Below are positions 49,191 through 58,483 of a DNA stretch of 64,000 nt, in pieces. The first letter of the stretch is position 1. Every line of letters starts with the position of its first letter. The notes under the pieces were generated by a model. It saw only the letters and a program-made list of their open reading frames with translations, made no database searches and was not told the origin of the DNA. Location: assembly GCA_963629575.1 (NCBI GenBank), contig CAVGIM010000004.1, positions 19,268 to 83,267 of the forward strand, read 5' to 3'. A program made the position numbers and the translations under genes. This stretch comes from Hallerella sp963629575. GTDB lineage: Bacteria > Fibrobacterota > Fibrobacteria > Fibrobacterales > Fibrobacteraceae.

Positions 49191-51089
49191 CTAGCCTTCG
49201 AGATACGTGTAGCCGTAAAGCCCCGAACGGTAGATGTTCAGGAATTCCTTGCCTTCCTGGAGCGTTATCTTTCCTTCCTTCACGGAACTCGAAACCCAGT
49301 TTTCCATGGTCCGGACAAGGGCCTTGTCGCTAAAGTTTACGTAATCCAGCACGTCTTCCACGGACTCGCCGTCGATCATCTGGTCGATGCGGTAGGAATC
49401 CCCGTCGCAAACGACGTGCACGGCGTTCGTGTCGCCGAAAAGATTGTGCAGGTCACCGAGAATTTCCTGGTAGGCTCCGACGAGATAGACGGCGAGATAA
49501 TACGGTTCGCCCTCTTTCAGCGGATGGACGGGAAGCGTACGGGAAATGCCGTCGCCCGAAACGAACATGTCCATCTTTCCGTCGGAATCGCAGGTGATGT
49601 CCTGAAGCGTCGCATCGACCGTCGGCGATTCGTTTAGACGCTGAATGGGCATAATGGGAAAAATCTGGTCGATTGCCCAGCTATCCGGCAGGCTCTGGAA
49701 AAGGGAAAAATTGCAGAAGTACTTCTTTGCCAAAAGTCGCGGAAGTTCCGAAAGTTCCATCGGGGAATGCCGCAGTTCGCTCGAAAGCTCGTTCACGCGT
49801 CGCGCAATGCTCCAGAAAAGTCGCTCGGCAAGAGCGCGCGTCTGCAAATCGACCGTCCCCATTCGGAACCCGGAAAGAACGTCGTCGTTGATCTGCATCG
49901 CATCGTGCCAGTTTTCCAGCAGGTTCCGAATGTTCAGTCCTTTTAGAATCGCATGCAGATCCTTGATGGAATCCGCGGCCCGTTCCGGGATTTCCTGCTT
50001 TTCGTCTTCGAAAAATGCGGGTCCCGCCGCTTCGAGGACATTGAACACCAAAATCGAATGGTGAGCGGAAAGCGCGCGTCCCGTCTCGGCGATGACGTTC
50101 GGATGCGGCAGGGAAAACTTTTCGCACGTTTCGTAAATGGAATAGACGATATCGTTCGCGTATTCCTGAATCGAATAGTTCACGGAACCGGTCCCCGCGC
50201 TGCGACTGCCGTCGTAATCGACGCCCAATCCTCCGCCGACATCGACAAACTCCACGTTCATCCCGGCCTGCTTCAGCTGCGCGTAGAATTCGGAAATTTC
50301 GCGCAACCCGGACTTGACCTTCCGAATGTTCGTAATCTGGCTTCCCAGGTGGCAGTGAATCAGCCTCACGCAATCGCACATTTTCTCTTCGCGAATGAGG
50401 TCTAGCGCATGGAGCAAATCCGAACTGCTCAGCCCGAACTTGCTGTGATAACCGCCGGATTCTTCCCACTTTCCCTGCCCGGAAGAGGCGAGCTTTATCC
50501 GCAGCCCGATATTCGGTTTCACCCCGATGCGTCTCGAAATCTCGATGATCATCGGAAGCTCGTTCATCTTTTCTACGACGACAAAGATGTTCTTTCCCAT
50601 TTTCTGCGCAAGGAGCGCAAGTTCGATAAAATCCTCGTCCTTGTAGCCGTTGCAGATGATGAGCGATGCCGGATTGTCCATGTTCGCGAGCACCGCGTGA
50701 AGCTCCGGCTTGGAACCGGCTTCCAATCCGATGTTGAACTTTTTCCCGTGGCGCACGACTTCTTCGAGGACCGCGCGCTGCTGGTTCACCTTGATGGGAA
50801 ACACGTCATAAAAGGATCCCTTGAATCCGTATTCCCGAATGGACTTGTTGAAGCACTCGTTGATCTTTTCGATTCGCGTATCGAGAATGTCGGGAAACCG
50901 GAGAAGGAGCGGCGCGGGCATATCCCTCAGATCGAGTTCCTGGACAAGCTTGTAAAGATCGATTTCCGGACCCTTGTCACGAAGCGGACTGACGGTCGCA
51001 TGTCCTTCCTCGTTGATGTCGAAGTAGCTAATTCCCCATCCGCGGACATTGTAAAGGTCTCGGGAATCGTCGATACGCCAATTTTTCAT
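49191..51089 (-). CDS. speA: Biosynthetic arginine decarboxylase
   Basis: A 632-residue fold-III PLP decarboxylase from the ATG at 51089 (MKNWRIDDSRDLYNVRGWG), the canonical start; GAGGTG lies upstream. Family motifs are VFPIKVNQQRAVL (PLP-lysine), GLEAGSKPELH, HCHLGSQITNI, DVGGGLGVDYDG, and ITCDSDGKMD with the active Cys. It makes agmatine from arginine for polyamine synthesis. speB is not in the window. Confidence 0.95.
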   Translation of the reverse strand: MKNWRIDDSRDLYNVRGWGISYFDINEEGHATVSPLRDKGPEIDLYKLVQELDLRDMPAPLLLRFPDILDTRIEKINECFNKSIREYGFKGSFYDVFPIKVNQQRAVLEEVVRHGKKFNIGLEAGSKPELHAVLANMDNPASLIICNGYKDEDFIELALLAQKMGKNIFVVVEKMNELPMIIEISRRIGVKPNIGLRIKLASSGQGKWEESGGYHSKFGLSSSDLLHALDLIREEKMCDCVRLIHCHLGSQITNIRKVKSGLREISEFYAQLKQAGMNVEFVDVGGGLGVDYDGSRSAGTGSVNYSIQEYANDIVYSIYETCEKFSLPHPNVIAETGRALSAHHSILVFNVLEAAGPAFFEDEKQEIPERAADSIKDLHAILKGLNIRNLLENWHDAMQINDDVLSGFRMGTVDLQTRALAERLFWSIARRVNELSSELRHSPMELSELPRLLAKKYFCNFSLFQSLPDSWAIDQIFPIMPIQRLNESPTVDATLQDITCDSDGKMDMFVSGDGISRTLPVHPLKEGEPYYLAVYLVGAYQEILGDLHNLFGDTNAVHVVCDGDSYRIDQMIDGESVEDVLDYVNFSDKALVRTMENWVSSSVKEGKITLQEGKEFLNIYRSGLYGYTYLEG

Positions 51090-51213
51090 TTCGCGAGTGC
51101 ACCTCTTTTGGTTGTGAAAATCGGGAAAAACAATAGAAAAAAACGGCTCCATTTTTAAGACTTCCGATGCATTTTCTATTTTCAGGCGCAAAGTTTTACA
51201 TTCGAGAGGCTCT

Positions 51214-51684
51214 ATGTCCCAAATCGCCACTTTTTTCTCGGAATACTGGGTCGTCATTCTCGTCCTGGTCATTCTCGTTGTCGTTCTCGCCGTAATTCGC
51301 GCCGTGCGAAAGGTCATGAAGGAAGGCGGCGGAGCCTTTAACATGGAAACCATTCGCAAGAACTCCGAACCGAACCGCGAAGTTATCCGCTACAAGGGCA
51401 AGGCGATGCTCAGGGACGCCGACGTCGTCTGCGAAGTCAAGGGGAACCGCGTCGTTCCCAAGCGCGAAGACCTCTCCCTCTTCCGCGCCGCGTTCAAGAG
51501 CAAGTTCAAGGCCGCAGTCTTCCTTGTCGAAAAGGAAAACAAGGTCGCCTACTTCTTCTGCAAGACGGAAGCCGGCCTCCAGCGCCGCATCACGAACCTC
51601 ATGCTCGACAAGCAGGAAAAGAACAGCCACTGGCCTTACACGGACAAGGCGACCGGCGAACACCTCCGTTTTCCGCGCGTCTAG
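51214..51684 (+). CDS. Single-pass membrane protein of unknown function
   Basis: A 156-residue protein with one N-terminal helix (VVILVLVILVVVLAVI) and a cytoplasmic-like basic domain (AVRKVMKEGGG, then REDLSLFRAAFKSKFKA, FPRV at the end). The soluble part is rich in Lys and Arg with no recognised fold. GAGAGG precedes the ATG. It lies 19 bases before hrpB and is divergent from speA across 124 bases. Coexpression with hrpB is likely but unexplained. Confidence 0.6.
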   Translation: MSQIATFFSEYWVVILVLVILVVVLAVIRAVRKVMKEGGGAFNMETIRKNSEPNREVIRYKGKAMLRDADVVCEVKGNRVVPKREDLSLFRAAFKSKFKAAVFLVEKENKVAYFFCKTEAGLQRRITNLMLDKQEKNSHWPYTDKATGEHLRFPRV

Positions 51685-51702
51685 GATCGCAGAAAATCCC
51701 GC

Positions 51703-54153
51703 ATGGACCTTTCGGCCTTTGAATCTCTCCCGCTAAGGGAATCCAGCGATGCGATTCAAGAGCGTATCGACCGGCAAAGGAACCTGCTCCTCACCGCGCC
51801 GACGGGATCCGGCAAATCGACGTTTGTCCCGTGGCTTCTCGCCTCGCAAAAGGAAGGTCTCGGAAAGGTTGCCGTTCTCGAACCGCGAAGACTTGCCGCG
51901 ACAAGCCTAGCAAGCTTTCTCGCCCGACTTTCCAAAACAAGGCTCGGCACGATAGTAGGCTACAGGATTCGCTTCGAAAGCGCCGTTTCCGAGAACACAA
52001 GGATTCTCTTCTCCACCTATGGCAATTTTCTCCAAGTCTCGCTCCGCGAAAGCGAATCGTTCGACTGGATAGTCTTTGACGAATTTCACGAACGCCGGGT
52101 CGAAATGGATTTGCTTTTCGCCTATTTTCTTGCGAGGCAATCCCAGCCAAACGCCCCGAGAATCGCCATACTCTCCGCGAAACTAGACCGCGAAGAGCTG
52201 GAAAAAAGGCTTGGCATCGAATGTCTCCAGGTCGGACGTCCCGGATTCCCAGTCCAGATCCTGAACCAGGAAGCGGCGCCCGGGAGTTCGCTAGCCCGAA
52301 ACGTGGAAAAGGCGCTCCGCACCCTCGAACGCAACAATGTCTGGAAAACGACCCTGGTCTTTCTTCCGGGAAAGGGCGAAATCGCAAGCGTCCATCGCCA
52401 TCTCGAAGAATCGTTCGGTTACGGAAAGCTCAAGATTCTCGATCTATACGGAGGCCAGGACCGAGCTTCCGGACAGGAAATCTTCCTGCACGCCGATGCC
52501 CCCCGCGTCATCCTTTCGACGAACATCGCCGAAACAAGCCTCACCATTCCGGACGTAACGGGCGTCATCGATTCCGGCTTAGAACGCGCCACGGAATTCG
52601 ACGCGTCCCGAAAAAAAAGCTCTCTGAAACTCGGACGCATCAGCATGCAGAACGCCGTCCAGCGCGCCGGCCGCGCCGGCCGCACCCGGGAAGGCGTCTG
52701 TATCCGGCTATGGAGCAAAAGAGAGGAAAGCCAGCTTTCCCAAGGCATCGTTCCCGAAATCCGAAAAATCGACTTGCGACCGGTTCTGCTCGAAAGGGCC
52801 GCTCTCGCCAAAAGGCTCGGCGCCATGCCAAGCGCGCTTGCGTTCCTCTCGGAACCCGATTCCGCTCTCGTCGAAAAAGCCGGCAAAGAACTCTCCCGAT
52901 ATGGATTTCTTTCGACAGACGGCAGCATCTCGCCGCTAGGTCTCCGGGCCCTGGAAATTCCGCTCAACGACCTGCAACTTGCCAAGGCTTACCTCGAAGC
53001 GGAAACGCTTTCTCCCTTGACACTTGCCGTATTTGCCATTCTCGATTCCGACGAACCGATGCGCGGGAACGGCGTCCCGCAAGACGCCCTGGAATGCGCC
53101 CAGAATATTCTCCAGGACAGGCGCGGCGAGGGGCGCGAAATTCAACTTTCGTATCGGCGACTCCTCGACTTTACGCAGAAAAGAAATTCCAGGAACTTTC
53201 ACGCCGACGATTCCCGGGAAACGCTCCGTCTCTTCTACAAAGCCTTTCCCAATGCGCTCGCCATCCGAAGCGGGAACGCCTACCGGACAGAAAACGACAC
53301 GTTTCCCATTCTTCCGAATTCCGTACAGGATGCGGAAGCCATCCTGGTTTTCCATTTGTTGCGTACAAATTCATCGCAAAAGTCCGAAATGCGCGCCGGT
53401 TTCTACCTCGCGATTCCTGGCGATTTTCTAAGGCGCGAAGATAGGGCGGTTCGCTACGAACTTTTGTGGCGCTCCGGGCAGGAACGCTACATCGGACTCG
53501 AAATTTCATCGTCGGGCGGTGTCGAGGTTTCCCGCAAGGAAATCCAGCCCCAGGAGACTTCCCCCGACATCCTGAATCGCCTAAAAGCGCTGACGGGAAA
53601 GACTTGGATGGAACGCCACAGACGGGAAGATCTTTCGCACCTCTGGATGGACGATGCGAACAGGATTCTCCTGTGCAAGATGAAGCTCGCCGCAGAAAGC
53701 TTTCCCGAATATTCCCTGCCGACATGGAACGAAGAAGACGTCGATCTCGTCACCGAGGATTTTCTGGACGGACACTTTCTACTCCGCGATCTCGCCCCGG
53801 AACTTTTCCGCTGCAAGATGAAAGAATATTTCGGCGAGAACATGCTTCCCTGGCTAGCCAAGATGTTTCCCGACACGCTCTCCCTTCCCAACGGAAAGAA
53901 GGCGCGATACCGTTATGCGGAAAACTCCCCCGTAGAGCTTTCCGCCCGCATCGAGGATTTCATGACGCTCCGGGGAGAGCATCGCATCGCCGAGGGAAAG
54001 GTCAAGGTCCGCTACGACATCCTCGCGCCGAACTTTCGGACCGCGCAAAAAACGTGGGACCTGACAGGGTTCTGGAAAAACACCTATCCGCAGATAAGAA
54101 AAGAGCTTCGGGGAAGATACCCGAAGCATCCCTGGCCGGAATCGGTCGATTAA
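51703..54153 (+). CDS. hrpB: ATP-dependent RNA helicase HrpB
   Basis: An 816-residue DEAH-family helicase of standard HrpB size. It has Walker A LLTAPTGSGKSTFVP, DEFHERRVEMD (the DEAH-type box), ILSTNIAETSLTIPDVTGVIDSG, and RAGRAGRTREGVCIRLW. The C-terminal HrpB-specific region ends with TWDLTGFWKNTYPQIRKEL and GRYPKHPWPE. HrpB is an RNA-dependent ATPase whose role in bacteria is not well defined. It ends 11 bases from the convergent lipoprotein gene. Confidence 0.94.
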   Translation: MDLSAFESLPLRESSDAIQERIDRQRNLLLTAPTGSGKSTFVPWLLASQKEGLGKVAVLEPRRLAATSLASFLARLSKTRLGTIVGYRIRFESAVSENTRILFSTYGNFLQVSLRESESFDWIVFDEFHERRVEMDLLFAYFLARQSQPNAPRIAILSAKLDREELEKRLGIECLQVGRPGFPVQILNQEAAPGSSLARNVEKALRTLERNNVWKTTLVFLPGKGEIASVHRHLEESFGYGKLKILDLYGGQDRASGQEIFLHADAPRVILSTNIAETSLTIPDVTGVIDSGLERATEFDASRKKSSLKLGRISMQNAVQRAGRAGRTREGVCIRLWSKREESQLSQGIVPEIRKIDLRPVLLERAALAKRLGAMPSALAFLSEPDSALVEKAGKELSRYGFLSTDGSISPLGLRALEIPLNDLQLAKAYLEAETLSPLTLAVFAILDSDEPMRGNGVPQDALECAQNILQDRRGEGREIQLSYRRLLDFTQKRNSRNFHADDSRETLRLFYKAFPNALAIRSGNAYRTENDTFPILPNSVQDAEAILVFHLLRTNSSQKSEMRAGFYLAIPGDFLRREDRAVRYELLWRSGQERYIGLEISSSGGVEVSRKEIQPQETSPDILNRLKALTGKTWMERHRREDLSHLWMDDANRILLCKMKLAAESFPEYSLPTWNEEDVDLVTEDFLDGHFLLRDLAPELFRCKMKEYFGENMLPWLAKMFPDTLSLPNGKKARYRYAENSPVELSARIEDFMTLRGEHRIAEGKVKVRYDILAPNFRTAQKTWDLTGFWKNTYPQIRKELRGRYPKHPWPESVD

Positions 54154-54164
54154 TTTATACGAAA

Positions 54165-55319
54165 CTATTCCTCTTCGATAGCCGTCCAGATTTTCGGAGC
54201 GGCATATTCGTCCGAAGTATCGGAATTTTCAAACTCGAAGGACGACTCTTCGACCTTGGAAAGCGTTCCATGTTCCACCGCCGGGCATTCCAGCTTTTTG
54301 GCAGCGGCGCACTTTTCGACAGAAAGAACCAGATGGTCTCCGAAAACAGCCCATGCGCCTTCGCGCTGGATCTTGGTCGTATTTTCGTTCAGACCGGTCT
54401 TCGCCCTGATCGTGTAACCTTCCCCGTCAAACGCAAGAGTCCAGCGAAGCGTATCGTTACTTTCGGAACTCCAGCCGGCTTTGGAAAGAAGGTTCTTGTC
54501 CGGGTAATCCACGGTCATCGAAGAGACGCTGTAATTCCGCTTCGAGATATCGTTGTCAAGCTCGTACGAACCACCGTTTTCCTTGGCGGTATAGGAATAG
54601 AGAATCGAGACGTAGCCGGAAAAGTAAACAGGCAGGACGAGAAGATGTTGCCGATGGACGTCGTAATAGCCCGCTTCGAAGGACGAGGACTTGCCTGTGA
54701 CTTCGCGGACATATTCCCCGTTCCTGTAGAAGCGATAGATGGAACTGGAATCGCCGTCGCTCCATTCCAGGACCTTTCCGACCAGGCTGTCGCTCTTGGC
54801 GAGGTAGCCGGATTCCACCTGCCGCGTCGCCTTTTTCACGGCGACCGGTTCCGCATCGTCGATTTTCACCATCAAGGTAGAATCTTCCATCGAAAATTCC
54901 AGTCGGATCCCCGACTGGATCCAGGCGAGAACAGAATCTCCCTTGGCGTGACTTGTCGCGAAGACATAGCCCGATGTCGAATCGAACGCCAGGACGCCAT
55001 CGGAAAGATCCGCATGGGAAACAACCGTCCCATAAGAAATCCCCGCATTTGCCGAATCGACAAACCAGAGCGAATAGAGCCCGTTCTTCCCGGCGGAGAG
55101 CCACAGGTTCGTGCCAAACTTCGAACCGAGATCCATGTTCGGCAAGAGATTTTCCGTGTCAAAGCCCGCATCCGGAGTTTCCGAAGACGATGAAGACGAA
55201 ATATTTTTTTCCGAAGACGACGAATCGGATTCGCGGCTCGCGTTGCTACTAGAATCGCTGCATGCGACAAGGGCTAGAGAGCTGCCGAGAATAAACAAAA
55301 GCTTGTTCCATTTCTTCAT
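54165..55319 (-). CDS. Poly-serine lipoprotein of unknown function
   Basis: A 384-residue protein with lipobox ALVAC (Cys 20). A Ser-rich spacer (about 22-50) follows, of the kind common in Fibrobacter surface lipoproteins. The rest is beta-rich with repeated Ser, Asp and aromatic residues and two Cys in a C-terminal segment (VEKCAAAKKLECPAV). No catalytic motif was seen. It probably sits in the outer membrane. Confidence 0.7.
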   Translation of the reverse strand: MKKWNKLLFILGSSLALVACSDSSSNASRESDSSSSEKNISSSSSSETPDAGFDTENLLPNMDLGSKFGTNLWLSAGKNGLYSLWFVDSANAGISYGTVVSHADLSDGVLAFDSTSGYVFATSHAKGDSVLAWIQSGIRLEFSMEDSTLMVKIDDAEPVAVKKATRQVESGYLAKSDSLVGKVLEWSDGDSSSIYRFYRNGEYVREVTGKSSSFEAGYYDVHRQHLLVLPVYFSGYVSILYSYTAKENGGSYELDNDISKRNYSVSSMTVDYPDKNLLSKAGWSSESNDTLRWTLAFDGEGYTIRAKTGLNENTTKIQREGAWAVFGDHLVLSVEKCAAAKKLECPAVEHGTLSKVEESSFEFENSDTSDEYAAPKIWTAIEEE

Positions 55320-55380
55320 AGATGCCTCTTTTTTTCTATAAATCTACACCATTCCACGCCAAAAGGCAAAGAAATTTACG

Positions 55381-56250
55381 CTAAAACGGCGAACCGGGCC
55401 TGTAGCCCAGATCCTTCTCGGCTTCGACGATTTCCGGCGCCGCGTCAAAGCGAAATCCCGCAAGCGCCTGTTTCGCCGAAACGCTTCCCGGCAGCAAAAG
55501 CTGTTTCAGCAAGGCGAGTAGATGACAAAGCCAAAGCGGAACGCCATAAATCCTTTTATGGACTCCCGCCCGTTCCATCGAAAGCTTCGCCATTTCGAAA
55601 AGGGAAAGGACTCTTGAACCCGCCAAGGCGTATGTTTTCCCGACAGCCGCAGGCGATGTCGCGGCAAGCGCGATTCCATTCACCAGATCCTCCGTCTTTA
55701 CGGGACGCTTCAGGCATTTTCCTTTTCCCGGCAAAAAGACAACCGGGGCTCTTTTCAGGTATTTCACAAAGAGCATGTATTCCGCTCCGCCGGTCTTCTC
55801 GACAACCAGGGTCGGGCGCACAATCGTAAAGGGAATGCCCATTTTTCTGACCAGGGTTTCCGCACGCAACTTGCTATTGCCGTAATCGGTCAGGTCCGGG
55901 TAAGTTACCGAGATGCTCGAAACAAGGAGAAATCTCTTGACCCCGGCGGATTTTGCCGCAAGCAGAACGTTTCGCGTTCCTTCCAGGTTTATTTTTTCAA
56001 AGGCTTCCCTTTTTTTGGCGAGAATGACCGCGGCCAAGTGACAAACCGTATCCACGTTTCGGCACGCTTCCCGAAGCGTTTCCGGCTTCCGGACATCGCC
56101 GTAAAAGATTTCGACTTCCCCGGGGAGACGCTTTGATTCGCCTTGTCCGGAAAGCGTCAAGACCCGGACAGAATATCCCATCGCGAGAAATCGCCTAGAA
56201 AGCCGCGCGCCGACAACGCCTGCTCCGCCTGTGATCAGAATGCTAGCCAT
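55381..56250 (-). CDS. NAD-dependent epimerase/dehydratase-like SDR protein
   Basis: A 289-residue extended SDR: Rossmann start ASILITGGAGVVGARL, YGDVRKPE, VCHLAAVILAKK and the catalytic-like DYGNSKLRAE, where Tyr and Lys are four residues apart. The C-terminal part (PLWLCHLLALLKQLLLPG) is hydrophobic and may touch the membrane. It overlaps the GT2 gene by eight bases. Substrate unknown; a sugar-nucleotide or lipid-linked sugar is likely. Confidence 0.78.
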   Translation of the reverse strand: MASILITGGAGVVGARLSRRFLAMGYSVRVLTLSGQGESKRLPGEVEIFYGDVRKPETLREACRNVDTVCHLAAVILAKKREAFEKINLEGTRNVLLAAKSAGVKRFLLVSSISVTYPDLTDYGNSKLRAETLVRKMGIPFTIVRPTLVVEKTGGAEYMLFVKYLKRAPVVFLPGKGKCLKRPVKTEDLVNGIALAATSPAAVGKTYALAGSRVLSLFEMAKLSMERAGVHKRIYGVPLWLCHLLALLKQLLLPGSVSAKQALAGFRFDAAPEIVEAEKDLGYRPGSPF

Positions 56251-56983
56251 AACGCCCCAAAAAGCGCAAAAGGATTATCCGCAAGACGCGAATTCCATAG
56301 GGAATGACGAACAGGTTCGATCGTTCGCCCGCATAGCGGGTTTCTATCGGAATTTCGGAGAGCTTGAATTTCTTCGCATCCGCGATAACCAGAATTTCCA
56401 GATCGATGTCAAAGGAGCCGCCGAGCCTTGCCGTATTCAAGGCTTTCAGGAAATCCGCGCGGTAAGCGATAAGCCCGCTGTGCCTGTCCGTTAATTTGTT
56501 TGTAAAGAAAACGTTTTCGATTTTCGTTAGAATCTTTCCGCCGAGGAACTTGTAAACCGGCATGTTCCCAGCCCGGGCGCCGCCTTTTTGGGCAAGCCTC
56601 GAACCTTGTACGATGCTCGCCCCCGACTTTTCCAGTTCCTCGATCATCCGAGGAATCGCCCCGGCAGGATACTGCCCATCGCCATGCAGGCACACGGCAA
56701 ACCGAACCCCGTCTTTCAACAGAAATCTTGCCCTGGAAATTCCCCACTTGACGACTGCGCCGTAGCCTTGGTTTCGAGAAAACGACTCGACGCGAACCCG
56801 CGTACGGACTTCGTCCTGCAAAAAACTTTCCGCCGCCTTTCGCGTACCGTCCGAGCTGCCGTCGTCGATAAGCAATAGCTCCTCCGTGCGGAGCAGGACT
56901 TCGCCAGGTATCGAACGAAGCAAATCGGGAAGTTCCTTTTCCACGTTATACGCCGGAACAAAGATGAACAGGTCGCGCTTCAT
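56243..56983 (-). CDS. Family 2 glycosyltransferase (polyprenyl-phosphate sugar type)
   Basis: A 246-residue GT-A protein: FVPAYNVEKELPDLL, LLLIDDGSSDGTRK, NQGYGAVVKWGI, and the CLHGDGQYP DxD-like metal site. The C-terminal RSNLFVIPYGIRVLRIIL segment is typical of DPM1-like transferases that load sugars onto polyprenyl phosphate. It has no membrane-spanning domain of its own. It overlaps both SDR genes, forming an SDR-GT2-SDR module. Confidence 0.85.
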   Translation of the reverse strand: MKRDLFIFVPAYNVEKELPDLLRSIPGEVLLRTEELLLIDDGSSDGTRKAAESFLQDEVRTRVRVESFSRNQGYGAVVKWGISRARFLLKDGVRFAVCLHGDGQYPAGAIPRMIEELEKSGASIVQGSRLAQKGGARAGNMPVYKFLGGKILTKIENVFFTNKLTDRHSGLIAYRADFLKALNTARLGGSFDIDLEILVIADAKKFKLSEIPIETRYAGERSNLFVIPYGIRVLRIILLRFLGRYG

Positions 56984-58041
56984 TTTTGCACCGCGGCATA
57001 ATGCTCGCGAAACCAGAGCAGGGATTTTTCCAGAGCCCGTTCAATGGGAATTTTCGCTTCGAATCCCAGCAGACGCCTGGCTTTTTCCACCGAGGGAACG
57101 CGACGCAGGGAATCCTCGTATCCCTTGCCGTAGTATTCCTCTCCCGACAAAATTTGACATTCGGGGAGATCGTTTTCCGAAAGGGAATTTATCTGCGCAA
57201 AGATTTTTCGCATTTGGCAGGCAAGTTCGGATATCGAAATTTCGTTCTTGGCGTTTCCCACGTTGAACGCCTGACGGAAAGCACGCTCCGAATTTCGGAA
57301 CAGGCAAAACATGAACTCGACCGCGTCCTCGATCGCCGTGAACGTTCGACGCGCAACGCCTCCGTTCACAAGGACCATCGGCCTTCCCTGTACGAGAGCG
57401 CTCGAAAAGTTGGCAAGGACCCGCGGGATCCCCTCCCCATCGACTCCCGGCATAAAATCCATCCACGGCCCGATGAAATTAAAAGGACGGACGATGCTGT
57501 ATCGCAAATTCGGAATGGACGCGATAAACCTTTCGGCAAGCTGCTTGGCGCAGGAATACGACCAGCGCGAAGCCCCAATTGGCCCCTGGACAAAATCCGA
57601 CGAATCCTCGTCAAGGATTTCGGTTCTTTCACTGGTCTTTCCATAGACTTCCGAAGTCGAAAAATGTACGAGCCACGAACCGGAACGGGCGCACTTCTTC
57701 GCGAGATTTGCGGGATGCGTAAAATTGCTATCGATGACCGCTTCCGCTTCTTCCATGTAACGGCTCGGCGTGCATATCGCGGCAAGATTCACCACGATAC
57801 GGTTTTTCGAAACGCGCTCCGCGATTCGGTCGAAGGCGATATCGGCAAGCAGAAATTCCACCCGAGAATTCCTGTCCGCAAGCAAATCCCGCACCCGATG
57901 AAAATCCACGTCAACGACAAGAACCTTCCAGCGCGTTCGTGACAGAATTGCCCGCAACAGATGCGTTCCGACAAATCCCCCGCCACCGACAAGGGCTATC
58001 GTCAGGGACGCATCGTCAAGGCAAAAATCCGAACCGTTCAA
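56980..58041 (-). CDS. Sugar-nucleotide epimerase/decarboxylase-like SDR (TTG start)
   Basis: About 353 residues from a TTG at 58041, one base after the upstream stop and preceded by AAGGA; the ATG-initiated form would overlap the previous lipoprotein. The Rossmann motif is TIALVGGGGFVGTHLL. Features of the ArnA/UDP-xylose synthase group are CTPSRYMEEAEAVIDSNF, FSTSEVYGK, WSYSCAKQLAER (Tyr-x-x-x-Lys), RPFNFIGPWMDF and RRTFTAIEDAVE. It may decarboxylate or epimerise a UDP-uronate; the exact product is not certain. It is coupled to the GT2 gene by ATGA. Confidence 0.78.
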   Translation of the reverse strand: MNGSDFCLDDASLTIALVGGGGFVGTHLLRAILSRTRWKVLVVDVDFHRVRDLLADRNSRVEFLLADIAFDRIAERVSKNRIVVNLAAICTPSRYMEEAEAVIDSNFTHPANLAKKCARSGSWLVHFSTSEVYGKTSERTEILDEDSSDFVQGPIGASRWSYSCAKQLAERFIASIPNLRYSIVRPFNFIGPWMDFMPGVDGEGIPRVLANFSSALVQGRPMVLVNGGVARRTFTAIEDAVEFMFCLFRNSERAFRQAFNVGNAKNEISISELACQMRKIFAQINSLSENDLPECQILSGEEYYGKGYEDSLRRVPSVEKARRLLGFEAKIPIERALEKSLLWFREHYAAVQK

Positions 58042-58042
58042 C

Positions 58043-58468
58043 TTATTCCTTGACGGTAAACGTTTCGGAATTTCCGCGGATCTTTCCCGCATTGTAGGCT
58101 TCGACCTGGATAAACGCCTTGTCGGAAGCCTCGATCGTTTCCGGGTCCAGATAGGCAGAAACCGTCGTGCAGCGCGTTCCGTCCGGCGCCTCCTCCCCGA
58201 TGGAACTTGCAAACAGGTTCACGCCCTTGTCGTCTTCGCTCGCCTTGTAATACGCCTTGAATCCGCCAGCGTTCCTGTACCTGGCGACAAAGGTCACCTC
58301 GATCGAATCGCCAAGCCTAAAGACTTCTCCGCCTGCCGGCGTAAAGACCTTGACGCCGTCTTCGGAAAGGTTGCAGTCAAACGGCTCGTCCGAACCCGAA
58401 CTGGAACTTCCGCAACCCATGAAAAAGGCCGTGGCGATGCTTGAAGCGACTAAAAAGACTTTTTTCAT
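58043..58468 (-). CDS. Small predicted lipoprotein
   Basis: A 141-residue protein with lipobox FFMGC (Cys 19) and a short Ser/Gly spacer. The mature domain (FTPAGGEVFRLGDSIEVTFV, then EAYNAGKIRGNSETFTV) looks like a small immunoglobulin- or fibronectin-like beta sandwich. No enzyme motif was seen. It lies 15 bases after the barrel gene. Confidence 0.65.
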   Translation of the reverse strand: MKKVFLVASSIATAFFMGCGSSSSGSDEPFDCNLSEDGVKVFTPAGGEVFRLGDSIEVTFVARYRNAGGFKAYYKASEDDKGVNLFASSIGEEAPDGTRCTTVSAYLDPETIEASDKAFIQVEAYNAGKIRGNSETFTVKE

Positions 58469-58483
58469 TTTTAACTCCTGAAA